Positions 35,824 to 47,215 of a stretch of DNA of 64,000 nt are shown piece by piece; the first letter of the stretch is position 1; each line of letters starts with the position of its first letter. Origin of the DNA: Phoma sp. XZ068 (lineage: Eukaryota; Ascomycota; Dothideomycetes; Pleosporales; Didymellaceae); the NCBI GenBank assembly GCA_004835665.1, contig RBKR01000005.1, forward strand, positions 1,240,001-1,304,000, written 5' to 3'. A model generated the notes under the pieces. The model had not been told where the DNA came from and searched no databases. It saw only the letters and a list, made by a program, of their open reading frames with translations. The position numbers were made by a program, and so were the translations under genes.

Positions 35824-36416
35824 CTAATCCTGGGCCCTCGCCTTGCCCTTACCCTTACTGCTCTTCATCACCATCCCCTCCCCCTCCTCTTCTTCCTGCA
35901 CACTCTCCACCGTCGAAGCCATCGACACACTCCTGTCATCCTCGACGCTGCTTCTCCGTCCAAAGATTTTGCTAAGACCGCTCAACCCATTGTGGCTACG
36001 CGAGTGCGTGGCGCTCGAGCTAAGGCTGAACAAACTTCCGCTTGATGTGTTGCGCTTCATATTATCACTGCTCGACTTGAATAGTGACAATGATCCACTC
36101 GATGCGTTCCTCTTCAATCCCTCTCCCTCATCCACCGAGCTCGCAAGCATCTCCCTCTTCTTCTTGCTTGGGTCCTCGGACTTTGCGTTCCAGGCGGCGT
36201 AATAGTTGTCTGGCGATACAGAAAGCGTGACTGGAGGGGAGGATGAGGGCGAGTTCTTGATGGATTTCCAGGCGCTGCGGATTGTGGAGCGGTGGTCTGG
36301 GATGTGTTAGTGGCTGATACGGAGCTGAAAGGCGAGGGTGACGTACGAATGTTGCCGGCACCGCCGCGGCCGTAGATGATGTAGGGGTCGGATTTGGGAG
36401 TTGTTGATGTAGGCAT
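35824..36416 (-). CDS. PAR32-family (DUF3602-type) small phosphoprotein
   Basis: Two exons on the minus strand (36416-36347 and 36296-35824; intron 50 nt, donor GTACGT) encode 180 aa. The N-terminal YIIYGRGGAGNI is the repeated glycine motif of the fungal Par32 family; splicing gives GNIHHRSTIRSAW. The rest is Ser-rich and disordered, with two near-repeats (RNASSGSLS and RNTSSGSLF) and a Lys-rich end. In yeast, Par32 is a TORC1-sensitive phosphoprotein that inhibits ammonium permeases. Only one clear GRGG motif is present, fewer than in yeast Par32, so the functional transfer is weak while the family link is good. Confidence 0.75.
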
Positions 36417-37484
36417 TGTGTGTGTTGTGAAATTTTATTGAGTTGAGGAAGGTCGTGTGCTAATTCCGAGGGGTGGTAGAGATTGCGTGTGCGTAGACTC
36501 TTATGGTAAGTGACACAGTTATGTCGATAATGTCGAGTTCGAGTTTGGTGTGTATGCTCGTGCTATTGTAGGATGCGATGAGTACGTCTTGTACTATAGA
36601 GCGTGAATTTGAGTGTCAAGCGTGCGATATTGCCTCAAAAGGTACATTTGGGGTACCAATCCATATATTCCCCCAGATACGCAACCCACACGTAGCCCAA
36701 ACGCCTCCGACATCGTCACTCCAGGCCTATCTCCTACCAGAAACCCCGAATCCTCCCGCAAACGATCAATCCTCGTCTATCATCTCCTACTCCAAGGCAC
36801 TGGAGCCAATCACAGCGCTCCGGGCGTAGAGTCTAACGACGAGCTTTCGTAAGGCGCGGCGTCAGGGCATTGGCCGTCCACTGTGAAGGGCCATGCTTAT
36901 CAGAGCTTGTAGATTCTGGATCACGTGCGTTGCGATTATGACTGTTGCAATTTGTGTGACTTTGAATGCGGGCTGGGTCCGGCGAGGCGTGAATGGGCGG
37001 TGGGCGGTGGCGGGGCGATTCTGGGGATGATCCAGGTAAAATTAGTGTTGGAGTCGGGGAGATCGGCAAAGCTTCGAGAAGGGTGGTCGAAGGGTGAAAG
37101 GAAGGAGGAGGATTGACGCTTGCGATGACGTAAAGTCACGAGCGAAAACTCTCATCGCACAGCAGAAACCAAGGGGCGCACGCGTTTCCTTAAGAGCTGC
37201 AACTTGTGTATCGCTGCTATCTCCAGGTCCTGGTGGTAGCGGAAAGTTTTCGCGGGTATCGGATTGATGTTGATTGCAAGATAGGCTCTCGGCCGGCGGC
37301 TGTAGTTTGACACGATTCTTTGTGTAATTATCGAGGCCTAATTTCTAGACTTCCAGAATTCGACTTCCCAGACCATGTGCTCCGTTAGCGGCGCCACCCG
37401 TACGCTATACCCAACACGTACCCTGACATCGCAGGAACCAGAACCCTTCAACAGTTCTCGACAACGTTCACGACAACCTGCATC
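36417..37484. other. intergenic, no gene seen
   Basis: This 1.07 kb holds the PAR32-like promoter and the 3' flank of the HECT ligase, both minus strand. Short open frames (36578-37139) lack protein character. Confidence 0.5.
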
Positions 37485-40400
37485 TCACACGACACCGAAA
37501 CCCTTCGCGTTCTGTATCGCCAACTCCAGCTTCCGCTTCATCTTCTCCCTATCCTTGTACTCAGGCAGGTACAATTTCCCAAAGCAAGTACTGCTGGTCG
37601 GTAGCTGCTCTGAATCATTCCCCATGCGCACAATATTGAACGTGAGACTCTTGTATCCCGTGACTGGAACCCTGTCACTAGCCGTGACAAATTCCAGCAG
37701 TCGTGTCGCATCGTCTTGCGAATAGCCTTGCACAATATCCCAGAACATCCTTATGGTGGGATGTTCGGGGTCGTAATCTTCGTAAGTTGTGCAAGTGCGT
37801 AGCTCGGTGATTGAAATGATCTGCGTGCCTTCGACTAGTCTCTTGAGTGTTTTGGGTGTAAAGAGCTCAAGACTGCGCGGATTGAGACAAGTGTTGAAGC
37901 CTTTTTTGAATGCTTTGAGTTGAGGGCGGATGGAGTGTAGGATGAGGTGCGTAACGTAGTCTCTGACAAAGGTACCGCGGTTCTCGTTCGTGACCAGTGG
38001 TGCTTCACTGGGTGATGTGGTTTCATCGTCACGCTTTGTCATGTCAATATCAACTTTCTGGCCAAAGACCTCGTAGCTGAAAGCATAGTCGCGCATGAAG
38101 ATGTCAGCTACGTCGCCGTCTCTCCAGTTCAGAAGGGTATCAAAGGATTTGGCGAGGTCAGGCCAGCCATCGCGAATGTAGTCGATGCTGGTATGATCAT
38201 CGAGGAATTTGAAGCGCGAGTTGAGCATCAAGTTGTAGAAGGCCAAGGGGAAGGTGACAGGTAGGGTGATGCCGTTGTAGACTGCAAGGCTGAACAGTAC
38301 GCCGAGCATCTTGAACTTCCAGAGAGGTTCAAGAGTGCCAGGCTGGAACCATGTCATTTGGGTCTTTGAGTCGATCGTAAACATTCCTGGTAGGGTCAGA
38401 GCTGGGTATACGTTGAGTATGAAATCGCTTACCATGGTCTGGGGCAAAGGCCTCACCCAGCACAACGCGGAAGAATTCATACGTCACACCGCCGTGGTCC
38501 AGGCCGACTTCGCCCTCCTGTTGACCAAGCTTAACTTTCAAAGGCTTGAGCAACATTTTCCTCTCCTGTCTCCAAAGTTGATCGAGGGTGTCCTTTAGCG
38601 GCTGTTCACGACTGACATCCAGGACGAGATAGTCATTCAATGTAACTCTCAGCCGGCGCTTGATCATGTACATATATGGCTCGTGAAGGATTGAATCAAG
38701 TTGTCGCAACATCTGCTGTATGTGCTGGGTATGATCGTACTGAGCCATCATGCTTGTGAGATTGATGACTCGAAAGAATTTGACGAGGTAGTCTGTCGGG
38801 TGAAGCTCAGGATACTGCAAGATGTGTAGCACGTTGGGCTGTGGTTTCCAACTAATGTACTCTACCGGATCGTTGATGGCGTTCATATGTTCGTGAAGAT
38901 AAGGAATTGTGATCATCCGGGACCATACGTTGAGTTGGCGCTGATGACCGTCTGATAATGTCAGTTGTCGGTTACTGATAATGGAGAGACGAGTGCTTAC
39001 GTAGTTCATGGAGCAGCATTACAGCCGTTCCCACACTAGACCACTTGTTGATCTCAACCTTTCCATCCCAGTTCTTGATAATGGTTGTCTTTAACCATTC
39101 GATAAGTGTTGCGGTGACCGTCCATCCGGGTTCTTTGATGGTCGTGCTGACTGTCTTCATTCTGCGCTTGTTCTCAAGCGCAACATGCTCGATAACTTCC
39201 AGATGCTGGATCAGTATAGCTGTTAAACTATCATTCATCCCGATGGATCCTGACTCTGCTACATTTGCTTCCTTCTGCATCGCCATAAGTATGCGTTCAA
39301 AGCAAGTTCGAATGCCAATAGCTCGTAGCAGGCGATCAGCGAGCCTCGCAGCCGGTTCGTATTCGAACGCATCAATGATGTTGACATAAGGGTCAACGAA
39401 CTTGTCACTATCTGCAGTCGCACCAGGAATGACAACCCCCCACGATCGTAAGCTGCGCAACTGTGCCCATGAACGTGACCAGCCAAGGGGTACGGAAGAT
39501 GTTAGCGCGTGAATACATATCATCACAATGTGAGCCGCCTCATCATTGCTCAGATAGCGTGGGCGGGCTGTAGATTTACGCTTAGCATCAGGACCATCTT
39601 TCGAATCAGTGCTTGTTAAAGACATGCTTTCAGCAGTGGCGCCTGTGTCAAGTACTGGCGGGCGAGTGAACAAAGCATCCACGGCAACGGAAAGACTATC
39701 AAATACCAAGGCTCCATTGCGCTGATTCCAGTCTCTAAAGGAGTGTGGAAGTCGTGCAGAGTCGAGATGTGGCAGGGGTGAGCGTTTGAAGGCCTCGTTC
39801 GAGTCATGAAATGATCGCAGTAGAGTCTCCGCGTTGCTTAAAGTATAGAACAACGATCGGTTGACAAACGACTCGGAAGGGTGAATTTGTCGAGATGAAA
39901 AGTAGTCACCGGTGACGTTGGTCGCCGAGCTCTGCTCCTGCCGCCCATGAATCTCATCTTTAAACTGATCCAACGTATCACATGTGAGACCGGAGGTGGT
40001 TAATATGGCTGCATGTGTGCTGGTCATTGACTTCGTGACCTTCGGCTGAGGAAGTACGGGAGCTAGCGCAGCCTTAGATTTCGAGATGGGTGGTACGATC
40101 GAGCCGCCAAGAGTGAACGATTTCCTGCCAGTCCTCGATATTGACATCTTTGGCGTATCAAGTGCACCGTCGAGTGAAGTGCCGTTCGTACTTTTCGTGG
40201 AAAGGATTTGATCCGCGGTAGTTGGTTTATGGTATGGTACTTTGTGAACAAGCTGGCCATTGCTAAGCACTTGGGGTTGGTCTCGAGTTGGATGCACCTG
40301 ACTCGGTGCACGGAGGGTTTGCTGTGAATGCTGGCGAGCAACGCCTGCTGTGCCGTTTGGACGTGTTAAGGCAGCCGACTCGTTTGCACCACCGGTGCGT

Positions 40401-41154
40401 TCGTGAGGTGGGGTGGATTCGTTGGAGGAGCGTAATGCGTCTAGCACCAGTTGAGGGCCCGGTATCAGTTTCGAGTATGAGTATATCAGCGAAACACTGT
40501 CGTAGACGTTCTGTCCAATTGACTTGGTGTCCTTCTTGGTTTGATGTCGCCTGTCGATGGCGTGTGCCACAGTATGTTGTGCCCGGGTCGCTTCGATCCG
40601 TCGCGCATCATCCTTACCACCGCGCATTCCTCCATTTCCAATGTTCAGATCAACCGCACCTTCGATCTCGAGAGAGCTAGGAGACACCTTGAGCTCGTGA
40701 GGGCACAGTCCGCGGTCGGGATTGGTTTGACTGGCGAGGTAGTGGGCTAATGCTCGTGCTGTGAGCTGTGTCGGCGGTCGATAGGGCTTGGAAGCGCCGC
40801 GCTTGTTGCGCGAGAGGCATGTTGAGGTATCGCAATAAGCGCTCTTACAGCCGTATAGTATTTGTGATAGGTAACTGCGCCTTGATAAGCAAGCGTAATG
40901 AGTACAGGTGAACATGTACCACTCAAAACATACCAACGCACGAGGTACTGGAAGTTGCGCTGCCTTTCTAATTGCGAGCATTCGAAGATTCGAGAGGGGT
41001 CTTGCACGTCGATCAAGTTGCTTAGGCGGCGCTCCAGTGCTTGCGATGGGCGTCTTCGGCCGTTTGGCCGTGCATCAGAGGACGTGGTGATTAAGCTGCT
41101 AGATGCATTTGCTTCATCTCGAGGACGTCGAGCCCTTCCTTCCGACGTGGTCAT
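37485..41154 (-). CDS. HECT-type E3 ubiquitin ligase (Hul4-like)
   Basis: Four exons on the minus strand (41154-40934, 40880-39001, 38951-38433, 38386-37485; introns 53, 49 and 46 nt) encode 1173 aa. The N-terminal region has a Cys-containing stretch (YGCKSAYCDTSTCLSRNKR) like the zinc-binding N-lobe found in UBE3A/Hul4-type ligases, then a disordered Ser/Thr segment. The HECT domain fills the last 370 residues: LKVKLGQQEGEVGLDHGGVT, FFRVVLGEAF, DHGMFTIDS joined across intron 3, LPLAFYNLML, and the terminal LPTSSTCFGKLYLP with the thioester Cys near 1141. All core features are intact. By family it accepts ubiquitin from E2 and passes it to substrates; yeast Hul4 acts in protein quality control. 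Substrates cannot be inferred. Confidence 0.92.
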
Positions 41155-41659
41155 ATCATAGAGCGAATGTACAGGGATTGTGTGTATATATGCTGCAGTG
41201 AAGATGATGAGTACCGCATTGCGCAGCTAGACAGAAGCCTGTAGGGCTGGGGGCATAGCTCCCGCACCTGCCATGCGGCTGCGATCCGGGGCCTGCAGGG
41301 GCCACGAGACCGACAGGGGTCGTGCTTGGCAAGTTTCTCAACAACGTCATTGGCGGCGCAATATTTGGACGTTTCAACGTTTTGCCGCCGCAAGGGCATT
41401 TCCAGCGATTACATGATTTTCGCTGTGGTAGACCCCGTCCAATGTAGAAAATAGATAGTTCGCACTTGCTTCCTAATCGCAGCTCAACCGAGCCTCGAAA
41501 TCAGAGATTTTGCCCCTTCGACCAGTCACAGACGCCTCAAAAACCATTCCGCACAACCCCCACTTGCTAGTCAATTATTCTTCTATTTCCCCTCCGCGAC
41601 CACCAGCGTTCACTCTGACAACCCACACTCGCAACCACATATTCCCACAAGCCAGCACT
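41155..41659. other. divergent promoter, HECT ligase / Rei1
   Basis: 505 bases separate the two starts, transcribed away from each other. The open frame extending Rei1 upstream to 41510 begins with TTG and is taken as leader. Confidence 0.55.
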
Positions 41660-43267
41660 ATGGCGTCCCAGGAAGTGCCTACCCAGGCGAACATCCAGTC
41701 CACCCATCCTTTCACCTGCAACACATGTCAGGTCGCATTTCGCTCGGGCGAGTTGCAGCGGGCGCACATGCAGACAGACTGGCACCGCTACAACCTCAAG
41801 CGTAGAGTCGCGTCTCTCCCTCCCCTGTCCTCTGAGATCTTTACCGAGAAAGTCCTTGCGAACAAGGCCTCAGCCGCCGCCTCCGCCGCCAAGGCATCAT
41901 TTGAGAAGTCTTGCGCCGCCTGCCAAAAGACATACTACAGCGAAAATGCCTACGCCAACCACCTGAACAGCCAGAAGCACCGCACAAACCTTATGAAGGC
42001 GTCCAGGGGTGGTCACAACGATGATGCGGTATCAGTCAACGGTTCAGTCATGAGCTCAGCGTTTTCTCTGGGTGAATCGATGGCCGAGTCAGAGGCTACT
42101 GTTGGCGAGGAGGTTGCAAATGTTGCGGATGGTCTGAAGGCCACTACTCTGGAGGACGGTGCCGCGAAGGACGAAGCCTCTACAGAAGATGACCGAAGCT
42201 CTGTTGCTACATCCAAGATTATCACCGACCCGCTGCAAGACTGCCTGTTCTGCAACTACAAGTCGCCAACAATGGCACTGAACTTGCATCACATGGGCCG
42301 CTTCCATGGCATGTTCGTCCCCGAGAAGGAGTTTTTGGCTGATACAGAGGGTCTCTTGAACTATCTTCATAGTAAGATTCACGAACAGCATGCCTGCTTG
42401 AAGTGCCACAAGGCCGTTCACACGGCAGTTGGTATCCAGACACACATGCGTGATCGCGGTCACTGCATGATTGCGTTCGAGAGCGACGAGGAGCTTGTCG
42501 AGGTTGGCGAATTTTATGACTTCAGTAGCACCTACGACGACCAGGCCGCCTTTGACGAGATGCAGGACGAGGCAGAGGCATCAGACGACTCCTCCTCGAC
42601 AACGGGAGGCGGTGTTAAGTTGGGAGCCCGCCGCGAGGCTAAGACAACCACAGAGGATGATGCAGATATGTCTAGCGGCGAGGGTGACGAGGGCTGGGAG
42701 ACTGATAGCACAGTCTCAAGTATCCCAACAGACGAGATCACTGCTGTCCCTATCGACCGCTCCCACCGCCACAAGGGTCTGCACAAGTCGAGGCATCACA
42801 ACCACGCTGATCCTCGGCCTCACCGGGCCGCAGATGGCTTCCACTCTCACGCACATGCTACACCCACCGCGGTCTACCATGATGAATACGAGCTCCATCT
42901 CCCATCTGGCCGAACCGCCGGTCACAGGTCGCTTAACAAGTACTACAGGCAGAACTTGCGCAACTACCCCGGTGTGGCTGAGCGCATGGAGAACGCACAG
43001 CGCCGCCTCACCGCAACTGAGAACGACGAAGATGGTGATGCTGAGATGGAAGATGGTGAGCAGCGCGGCCGTGGCGGCCGCGAGGTTGTCTCACGCGCCA
43101 ACGGTGGTATGGGCATGATTGGTGTCAGCGACAGCAAGAAGAAGGAGGTCGCATTACTTGAGAAGCGACAGCAGAAGCAGGCCGACCGCGCCAGGAATAG
43201 GTACCAGGCTGGTAACGAGAGGAGGGGTAACTTCCAGAAGCACTTCCGCGATCCCTTGCTGCAGTAG
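41660..43267 (+). CDS. REI1: cytoplasmic 60S biogenesis factor Rei1 (ZNF622 family)
   Basis: A single exon encodes 535 aa. Four Cys2His2 units are visible: FTCNTCQVAFRSGELQRAH, KSCAACQKTYYSENAYANH, DCLFCNYKSPTMALNLHH and ACLKCHKAVHTAVGIQTH. The signature MGRFHGMFVPEKEFL lies between fingers three and four. The C-terminal block (LPSGRTAGHRSLNKYYRQNL to FQKHFRDPLLQ) is the part that in yeast Rei1 inserts into the polypeptide exit tunnel. The protein acts on cytoplasmic pre-60S particles and helps release and recycle Arx1/Alb1. Length and order of elements fit the family well. Orthologue choice between Rei1 and its yeast paralogue Reh1 is not meaningful in a single-copy genome. Confidence 0.94.
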   Translation: MASQEVPTQANIQSTHPFTCNTCQVAFRSGELQRAHMQTDWHRYNLKRRVASLPPLSSEIFTEKVLANKASAAASAAKASFEKSCAACQKTYYSENAYANHLNSQKHRTNLMKASRGGHNDDAVSVNGSVMSSAFSLGESMAESEATVGEEVANVADGLKATTLEDGAAKDEASTEDDRSSVATSKIITDPLQDCLFCNYKSPTMALNLHHMGRFHGMFVPEKEFLADTEGLLNYLHSKIHEQHACLKCHKAVHTAVGIQTHMRDRGHCMIAFESDEELVEVGEFYDFSSTYDDQAAFDEMQDEAEASDDSSSTTGGGVKLGARREAKTTTEDDADMSSGEGDEGWETDSTVSSIPTDEITAVPIDRSHRHKGLHKSRHHNHADPRPHRAADGFHSHAHATPTAVYHDEYELHLPSGRTAGHRSLNKYYRQNLRNYPGVAERMENAQRRLTATENDEDGDAEMEDGEQRGRGGREVVSRANGGMGMIGVSDSKKKEVALLEKRQQKQADRARNRYQAGNERRGNFQKHFRDPLLQ

Positions 43268-43373
43268 ACGGCAAGGCAGCTACTGGGTTTTTACGAGCAT
43301 GTTCGGCGTTTTTTGGGCACGAGGGTTTAGATTCACAGACCTGGGGTAGATGTGCATTGAATGTGACATGATT

Positions 43374-43709
43374 TCACCACAAAGCCTCATTCATACTGTG
43401 CTTTTGCTTCATGATTGACTTTGGACCCAACCTCTCTCCTGCCCGCATCTTCCATCTCTTGTTGAGTGCTAATCTGCCAGGTCTTTTATACATAATATGA
43501 CGCTTCAAGCCTATTGAGCTGAAGTGACTTTGACGCGGAGTAGAAGATACGGTGCAAAAGACTCCGCGAAAGGTTAGATTTGGACGCTGCAGTTTTGAGA
43601 CGCTTGAAGAGACAAAACCGCTACGATTAGATGCGTGCGACTGAGATAAACAAGATGTTAGTGTACTTGTCGTCAATAAGAACAAAGTAGCAGAGGTGGT
43701 GGTTGACAT
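43374..43709 (-). CDS. possible small mitochondrial protein, 111 aa
   Basis: A minus-strand frame from ATG 43709 to TGA 43374 lies in the gap between Rei1 and the F-box gene. The N-terminal half is rich in Ser, Thr, Leu and Arg and nearly free of acidic residues, like a mitochondrial targeting peptide. The C-terminal half is compact and very basic (LKRHIMYKRPGRLALNKRW, MRAGERLGPKSIMKQKH), reminiscent of a mitoribosomal or RNA-binding protein. I cannot name a family. An intron cannot be excluded. It may be chance, but the composition change along its length is what a real imported protein shows. Confidence 0.5.
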   Translation of the reverse strand: MSTTTSATLFLLTTSTLTSCLSQSHASNRSGFVSSSVSKLQRPNLTFRGVFCTVSSTPRQSHFSSIGLKRHIMYKRPGRLALNKRWKMRAGERLGPKSIMKQKHSMNEALW

Positions 43710-43849
43710 GGTGTACCCCTGCCACGCTAGGCTCCCGTCTGCAAATGGAAGGAGCTTTCCAGCTGACCTGCGAAGTAGCACCAGCACCACACCTCCCAGC
43801 TACCATTCGTTAGTCGTTACTAACAGATTCCGAAGGTGGCTATGAAGTT

Positions 43850-45223
43850 ATGGTGAGCTGTCTACCTCTCCCTACTCGTTCGTCCTCTAACATCGACCAG
43901 GCTGTTGCACTCAGCATTCCAAACGTTCAGTTTCTCCCACCTGAGATCCACTTTGTCATCGCGCAACATGTCCATCGTGATGATCTCCCAAATTATCGTT
44001 TGGCGAGTAAGTTGCTTGCAGAGGCAGGTCAACCGGAGCTTTTCCACACAATAATACTACGGACTACTCTTGCCAATGTGTCTGGACTCAATCACATCAG
44101 ACAACACGAACAAATTTCCAGCCTTGTGCGCACCCTCATATGGGACACGAACGCCTTGAGGGTAGGTCCCAATGTAAGAGACTGGCACGAATGGACGAGA
44201 CATTGCGAAGCACGAGCACAAGAGGTTGCTTCTGACCAATCTGTGCTTTACAAAGAGCTCGCTGCAGGTCGACAACACTGGGTGGCTTACCTGTCGCGCT
44301 TAAAAGAGGAGAAGAAAGCTCTTCAAAAAATCAAAGCCTTGTTCTACAGGTCGCCATCTCCCGGGCTTGATCTGCCGAATCTACAGAAGATTCACGTTGT
44401 CAGGGGCGCCTATCAAGTGACGAACTGGCAGGTGTGCAGGACACAAGAGCTTGATATGCTACCTGTGACCACCCCGCTCAGTACTTGGAGAGGCGATTCA
44501 TTTTCGCAATCATGCCCCGTCGATCTATCGACTTGCATAGCTATGGCGGCTCCCAAAGCACGCAAACTGCGAATCGACGGTCTGAAGAGAACAGAACTTA
44601 ATTTGGTGTCTATATCTTCTCAACATGTTAACGAAAAGTCCAAGTTGACCAGTATCACAATTCGACTCAGCAATCGTCACCCGATGAGCAGCTTAGAGTT
44701 GACGAAAGATTGGCTCGCGCCTTTTCTAGCACAGTGGTGTTATCTCGAATCTATCTATCTGGATCTCGGACAGCTGGCAGGGCCCATGCAGACGATTGAC
44801 GATACCTTCGAAGTCCCCCAAACCCCTGATTTTCCACGATACATAGAAGGCCCTGTGACATGGCCAAAGCTCCGCAAGCTATCTTTATGTCATTTCTACT
44901 CGTCTCCAAAAGCGCTATTATCTCTGGTCAACAGACATTGCTCAACTTTACGGGATCTGAGACTGCGTGCCATACAGCTCGAGCAAAAAGACCTGGAGAT
45001 TTCTACTCAACACTCCTGGCGAGATATTTTCCAGGTCATCAGTGCAACAACGAACCTAGAGAATATGGTGTTATCAGGAGTATTTCGTAACAGGAACAAC
45101 GAAGATGATGTGTGGGATTTCGATGATGAACATCTTGCCGGAGTTATGGCTGAATGGGTCATCAACGGTAGAGAGTGGCCCTTGGCAAACGGAAATAACA
45201 CCATCCGAGAGTCGCTGCGCTGA
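43850..45223 (+). CDS. F-box-like protein, 457 aa
   Basis: A single exon. Near the N-terminus, NVQFLPPEIHFVIAQHV followed by LPNYRLASKLLAEAGQPELF has the spacing of a fungal F-box (L-P-E-I ... L..L..VSK). The rest is a hydrophobic-polar alternation typical of leucine-rich or degenerate repeat substrate-binding regions, with several short Leu-rich stretches (WPKLRKLSLCHF, STLRDLRLRAIQL). By family, such proteins bind Skp1 and recruit targets to SCF ubiquitin ligases; here only the weak F-box supports that. The ATG at 43850 is preceded by a second ATG at 43842 in another frame. Confidence 0.75.
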   Translation: MVSCLPLPTRSSSNIDQAVALSIPNVQFLPPEIHFVIAQHVHRDDLPNYRLASKLLAEAGQPELFHTIILRTTLANVSGLNHIRQHEQISSLVRTLIWDTNALRVGPNVRDWHEWTRHCEARAQEVASDQSVLYKELAAGRQHWVAYLSRLKEEKKALQKIKALFYRSPSPGLDLPNLQKIHVVRGAYQVTNWQVCRTQELDMLPVTTPLSTWRGDSFSQSCPVDLSTCIAMAAPKARKLRIDGLKRTELNLVSISSQHVNEKSKLTSITIRLSNRHPMSSLELTKDWLAPFLAQWCYLESIYLDLGQLAGPMQTIDDTFEVPQTPDFPRYIEGPVTWPKLRKLSLCHFYSSPKALLSLVNRHCSTLRDLRLRAIQLEQKDLEISTQHSWRDIFQVISATTNLENMVLSGVFRNRNNEDDVWDFDDEHLAGVMAEWVINGREWPLANGNNTIRESLR

Positions 45224-45718
45224 TACATGTATTTGAGTGGAGAATGAGAGTTGGAGGGGCAGAAAGGCACAGATTGCCTGCTGGATCTGCCCGCACGGTG
45301 TAGTTCGCCACCCTGGCTTGAACGACATTCTTGGGGTCACATATATCTGACAGGACCAATCAGAACCTGTACCTGCAGCAACTGTTCCACGTCAATGCAA
45401 GGGTGCTCAAATTAGGCGGAAGAGAGCGACAGCTGTGTTACGAGCACATCGCGACTGCAGCGGCGCAAGAAGCGCACAATGGAGCGAGTAACGTCGCTCA
45501 AGGTGCTCCGTTGGAGGATGATTGCATCGCCATTCAGCCCCCAATCATGCCTCTTAACCTCAACCAGCCCTGTCCATTGTTGTGACTGAACGTGTCAGCT
45601 TACTGTGTGAGATCCCATGATTTACGACTGAAGGGCGCAGGAGAAAAAGTCCATCATTATTCCTTCCCGCCAACGGTCTCGGCTTGACTCAGCGTCCTCG
45701 AATACTTTCATCGTCACA
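45224..45718. other. intergenic, no gene seen
   Basis: A 495-base gap before the secreted Cys-rich protein. The open frame at 45331-45585 shows no protein features. Confidence 0.5.
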
Positions 45719-46652
45719 ATGTCAGCCATGGCAGTCAGGTGTTTCTCATGGTCATGGTATTGCCTACTTGCTTGTGTCCTGATAATTTCGGACTTATCCC
45801 ACACTCTGGCTGCCTCGAACAGGTGCTTCGATAGTAATGGCAACGAGCTTACAACCTGGAAGGCGCTGCCTTGCAACCCGAATGCAACAAAGGATGGGCC
45901 ATGTTGTGCGCCTGGAGATATTTGTCTGAGTAACGGCCTTTGCAGGCCAGGTCCGGAGCTCACGAAGCTCACGAATAGCGGTTTGACTGACACATACAAA
46001 CCAACCTGCACCGATCGTACATGGACGGTGGATACGTGTTTCTCTGGGTGTAATAGCTGTAAGAGGTGTCCCAGAACAGGTGCAATATCCGTGTTGTTGA
46101 CACACTCTAGTTGATAGGTACGGGATGAAGCAATGTGGAGGCAACCGTTTCTGCTGTATGGGCAACTCAACTTGCGACTGTGCCAGCACGAGTCTGTTCG
46201 AGCTGGACTCTGCGACCTTCGTCACGACACTGCCTCTGAGCAAGATGTTCTCCACAAGCACAAGCTCTCCCGCCAGCGCATCTGCGTCGGCGACCTCCGC
46301 CTCCCAATCTACCTCGAGCGTAGCCTCGAGCTCCTCTTCCGCGCAACCTTCGCCTCAACCGTCGAGTCACAGGGTAGCCATTGGTGCTGGTGTCGGTGTT
46401 GGTGTCGGCATACCTCTGCTCGCAGCTGTGGGAGTGCTTGCGTGGTATCTCCACAGGAAGCTGAAGCCGCGGGATGTAGCGTTGCATCAGCAGCCTTCAT
46501 ACCCTATTGAGGAGGTCAAGGAATCAACAAGAATTGGTTATGCGCAGATGGGCTCTGCGAATGAGCCTACAGCGGAAAGACGGTATGAAATGGATACTGC
46601 CAATGCATCGCATGAGATCGATGGCACCTCGAAGTATCAAAGGCAAACTTGA
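45719..46652 (+). CDS. secreted or cell-surface Cys-rich protein with Ser stalk and TM helix
   Basis: Two exons (45719-46058, 46111-46652; intron 52 nt, donor GTAAGA, acceptor CTCTAG) encode 293 aa. An N-terminal hydrophobic signal (WYCLLACVLIISDLSH) is followed by a Cys-rich ectodomain (RCFDSNG, CCAPGDICLSNGLC, CTDRTWTVDTCFSGC, CGGNRFCCMGNSTCDC), a Ser/Ala/Thr-rich stalk, one transmembrane helix (VAIGAGVGVGVGIPLLAAVG) and an 80-residue cytosolic tail. This is the layout of fungal Mid2/WSC-like surface proteins, though neither domain is recognisable. A second splice choice (GTGTAA donor, GATAG acceptor) would also keep the frame but has a weaker donor. Ligand or role unknown. Confidence 0.82.
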
Positions 46653-47215
46653 ATGCAGGAGAGCCCATCAGTTAATCCGCCCGCTCGACCGACGCGGTGA
46701 TGCTGAATGCAGGTTCTTTGAACTATCAAAGTCTTGATTGCATCAGTGCCTCAGCCTTAGCGACCACATGGAGCTGTCAAAACCCATGCGCATCCTTTCA
46801 AAACACAGATGTACGAGTGCGTGTCAAAGAAGGAACACAAAATGAGGAGGAAGATATTGTATCGCGTGGTCTGAAGCTTGAGTATATGCGGCTCCAGAGA
46901 GACATGCAGAACCAGTAGGCATACTTTTGAGATCGGCAGTTTCCCAATGCGCATCACGCAGATGGCTGTGCTGTGCGAAGCTTGAAGCAAGTATGGAAAA
47001 CCTCAAGTCGACGAGCAGAATAAAGCGGGGCGAGAGGAGCGTTTTCAGAGTTGGTAGCTCGATAACCAGCTTGTTGCGCGTGAGGTCTTGCGGACACGAT
47101 AGCCTCGAATCTTAACATCCAACTCCAAGATATACCGAGGCCTTGATGGCTCTGCAAGACTGACATCTCTTTTTACATTATTCATACATAAAACCTCTCC
47201 TGGAGTATTTCCCAC
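46653..47215. other. intergenic between convergent genes, no gene seen
   Basis: The 3' flanks of the surface protein (plus) and the TPR protein (minus). Open frames here are short and unsupported. Confidence 0.5.

Noticed and set aside
42471..43118. 215-codon plus-strand frame inside Rei1
   Set aside because: It is an out-of-frame shadow of the Rei1 exon, with Arg/Ser/Thr-biased composition and no domain.
45331..45585. 84-codon frame after the F-box gene
   Set aside because: Short, no conserved features, and located in the presumed 3' flank.
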